Shown: positions 14,012 to 15,236 of the stretch, piece after piece
Layout: each line of letters starts with the position of its first letter
Numbering within the stretch: the stretch's first letter is position 1
NCBI GenBank assembly: GCA_902806305.1
Contig: CADCWC010000403.1
Span: 1-15,236 of the forward strand
Direction of reading: 5' to 3'
Source: an uncultured Thermoleophilia bacterium
GTDB lineage: Bacteria; Actinomycetota; Thermoleophilia; Gaiellales; F1-60-MAGs149
DNA: 15,236 nt
Notes under the pieces: generated by a model
Told to the model about the DNA's origin: nothing
The model's database searches: none
The model's input: only the letters and a program-made list of their open reading frames with translations
Position numbers and translations under genes: made by a program

Positions 14012-15051
14012 CGCCGCGACTCCGCGGCCTTGCGGCGGATGTACGCGTTCACGAGCACCGCCAGGATCAGCATCGTGCCGAGGAAGACCTGGTACCAGTC
14101 CGCGTCGACGCCGGTGAAGATGATGCCCTGGCGGACCATGCCGAAGATCAGCGCGCCGAAGACGGCGCCGATCGCCGACCCGAAGCCGCCGGTCAGCAGC
14201 GTCCCGCCGATGACGGCCGCGATGATGACCTCGAACTCGCGCCCGCGGCCGCGCAGCACGTCCGTGCCGCCGAACTTGACGGCCTGGATGACGGCCACCA
14301 GGCACGCCGCGAGGGCGGTGGCCATGAACAGCATGATCTTGACCCGGTCGACCGGCACGCCGAGGTTCCGGGCCGCCGCGTTCGAGCCGCCGACGCCGAA
14401 GATCCAGTTGCCGAAGCGCGTCCGCAGGAGCACCCAGGTCGCGAACGCCGCCACGCCGAGCCACCACGCGATCGAGACCGAGAAGCCGCCGATGCTGCTC
14501 GCGAAGAGCTTGTGCACGACGTCGTAGCCGCCCGCCTCGGCCAGCCCGCCGACCTGGGTGCGGCCGGTCACGGCCCGGGTGATGCCGATGGTCGCGCCGG
14601 CCAGGATGAACAGCGTGGCCAGCGTGACGATGAAGGACGGCAGGCCCGTCCGGACGACGAGCAGCCCGTTCAGGAAGCCGATCAGCAGCGAGAGCGCGAC
14701 GGCGAGCGCGATGCCCGCGGGCAGCGGCCAGCCCCACTGGTCGTAGGTCAGGGCGATCGTCATGCCGCTCGCGGCGATGATCGACCCGATCGAGAGGTCG
14801 AACTCGCCCGCGATCATCAGGAGCGACACGGCCACGGCCAGGATGCCGAGCTCGGCGGCGACCTCCAGGTAGGACGCGGTCCCGCTCTTCGACAGGAAGC
14901 CGCTGTCGCCCGCTCGGATCGCGAAGTACAGCCAGACCGCGATCGCACCCGCCGCGGCGCCGAGCTCCGGACGGTTCAGCAGCCGGCGGACGAGGCCGCT
15001 CGTCTGCAGACGATCGTCCCGCTGCGCGGGCGCTGTCTCGGTCGCTGCCAC
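14008..15051 (-). CDS. Sugar/cyclitol ABC importer permease (CUT2, RbsC/FrcC-like)
   Basis: This 347-residue polytopic membrane protein has about 8-10 hydrophobic segments from residue 32 onward. Family motifs are GEFDLSIGSI (82-91), GLPSFIVTLATL (136-147), GGSNAAARNLGVPVDRVK (221-238, the cytoplasmic loop contacting the ATPase) and IIAAVIGGTLLTGGFGS (276-292). It would form the membrane channel of the importer with the flanking binding protein and ATPase. I chose GTG 15051 because a strong AGAGGAGAGG ribosome binding site precedes it. A longer GTG start at 15123 would lie inside the intercistronic hairpin and add 24 residues without family similarity. The cytoplasmic N-terminus of about 30 residues is polar and Thr/Gln/Arg-rich. 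Confidence 0.95.
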   Translation of the reverse strand: MAATETAPAQRDDRLQTSGLVRRLLNRPELGAAAGAIAVWLYFAIRAGDSGFLSKSGTASYLEVAAELGILAVAVSLLMIAGEFDLSIGSIIAASGMTIALTYDQWGWPLPAGIALAVALSLLIGFLNGLLVVRTGLPSFIVTLATLFILAGATIGITRAVTGRTQVGGLAEAGGYDVVHKLFASSIGGFSVSIAWWLGVAAFATWVLLRTRFGNWIFGVGGSNAAARNLGVPVDRVKIMLFMATALAACLVAVIQAVKFGGTDVLRGRGREFEVIIAAVIGGTLLTGGFGSAIGAVFGALIFGMVRQGIIFTGVDADWYQVFLGTMLILAVLVNAYIRRKAAESRR

Positions 15052-15054
15052 CTG

Positions 15055-15068
15055 CCCTCTCCTCTCCT
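15055..15068 (-). promoter_or_regulatory. Ribosome binding site deciding the permease start
   Basis: The minus strand reads GAGGAGAGGAGAGG, a run of overlapping purine-rich Shine-Dalgarno sequences ending three bases before GTG 15051. It supports this start over the upstream GTG at 15123. Confidence 0.65.
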
Positions 15069-15076
15069 CGACGATG

Positions 15077-15128
15077 CCGGGGGCGACCGCTGCGCGGCCG
15101 CGGGTGTCGCCCCCGGGCGACACCCGCG
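15077..15128 (-). promoter_or_regulatory. Intercistronic hairpin with an alternative pairing partner
   Basis: Between the binding-protein stop and the permease there is a perfect 14-base inverted repeat, CGCGGGTGTCGCCC and its complement (15099-15112 and 15115-15128), separated by two bases. The inner and right part, GTCGCCCCCGG on the + strand at 15106-15116, is also complementary over 11 bases to 15077-15087. Two mutually exclusive stems are thus possible. No T-run follows, so this is not a standard intrinsic terminator. A role in 3' protection of the binding-protein message or in attenuation is likely from known ABC operons, but is inferred. Confidence 0.7.
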
Positions 15129-15137
15129 CGCCGAGCC

Positions 15138-15236
15138 TCAGCGGATGCCCTGCTTGGAGAGCTCGATCACCTGCTCCGCCGTGTCCTTGGTCACGAAGCC
15201 GGGGCCTGTCGGGATCACGCCGCCGCCGCCCGGCAT
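15138..15236 (-). CDS. Sugar ABC importer substrate-binding protein, C-terminal end (partial)
   Basis: Only the last 32 codons are in the window. The end, with PTGPGFVTKD and then VIELSKQGIR before the TGA at 15140-15138, looks like the C-terminus of CUT2-type periplasmic sugar-binding proteins, where FVTK.N and a terminal GIR are common. The frame begins with an ATG exactly at the window edge, but 32 residues beginning with such a tail cannot be a complete gene, so it continues to the right. It would capture the importer's cargo outside the membrane. It is the first visible gene of the transporter-iol operon, and the operon promoter must be further upstream. Confidence 0.8.
   Translation of the reverse strand: MPGGGGVIPTGPGFVTKDTAEQVIELSKQGIR

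Noticed and set aside
14012..14737. N-terminal extension of the ATPase frame into the permease gene
   Set aside because: The extra residues are arginine-rich shadow sequence. The ATG at 14011 overlapping the permease stop gives a normal-length ATPase.
15052..15123. Longer permease start at GTG 15123
   Set aside because: It would begin inside the intercistronic hairpin and adds residues unlike the family, while GTG 15051 has a strong ribosome binding site.
15138..15236. Complete small gene starting with ATG at the window edge
   Set aside because: The sequence matches the C-terminal tail of sugar-binding proteins, so the ATG is most likely an internal methionine codon.

Overview
The window is very GC-rich (visibly above 70%), has short intergenic gaps, many 1-11 base stop/start overlaps and frequent GTG starts. 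This fits a high-GC actinobacterium. A deep-branching class such as Thermoleophilia is my inference and is not proven by the sequence. I see no rRNA, tRNA, CRISPR array or mobile element. No stretch longer than about 160 bases lacks a gene.

Left half, + strand (1-6084). (a) Three tightly overlapping genes (1-2523) encode the end of a family 2 glycosyltransferase, a DUF2064/TIGR04282-type transferase and a polytopic GT-C-like membrane protein, probably one cell-envelope glycan unit. (b) A TetR regulator (2593-3213) is followed by a clear promoter with an overlapping palindromic operator (3300-3323). These control a small DUF1440-like membrane protein and an overlapping flavodoxin-fold reductase (3335-4389). 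(c) An SDR oxidoreductase (4544-5314) is preceded by a leader rich in inverted CGGCGT elements. (d) A DUF554 membrane protein (5389-6084) ends only five bases from the convergent genes that follow.

Right half, - strand (6090-15236), read right to left. The first transcription unit starts beyond the window's right edge. It runs: end of a sugar-binding protein, a strong intercistronic hairpin, CUT2-type permease, single-domain ATPase, iolC, iolB, iolD, and a LacD/DeoC-type class I aldolase. Together they would import a cyclitol or sugar (probably myo-inositol) and carry out the middle of inositol breakdown. IolD opens the ring, IolB isomerises 5-deoxyglucuronate, IolC phosphorylates the product, and the aldolase would split it to DHAP and malonate semialdehyde. 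The iolG, iolE and iolA functions are not in the window and may lie upstream. The aldolase is not the class II IolJ and not the DUF2090 fusion seen elsewhere, so it looks like a replacement for the last cleavage step.

The second - strand unit has its own promoter near 8356-8365. It encodes a BMP-family (nucleoside-type) lipoprotein and, translationally coupled to it, an adenosine/adenine deaminase-superfamily enzyme. That enzyme's motifs look more like adenine deaminase than classical adenosine deaminase. No partner permease or ATPase for the BMP protein is nearby.
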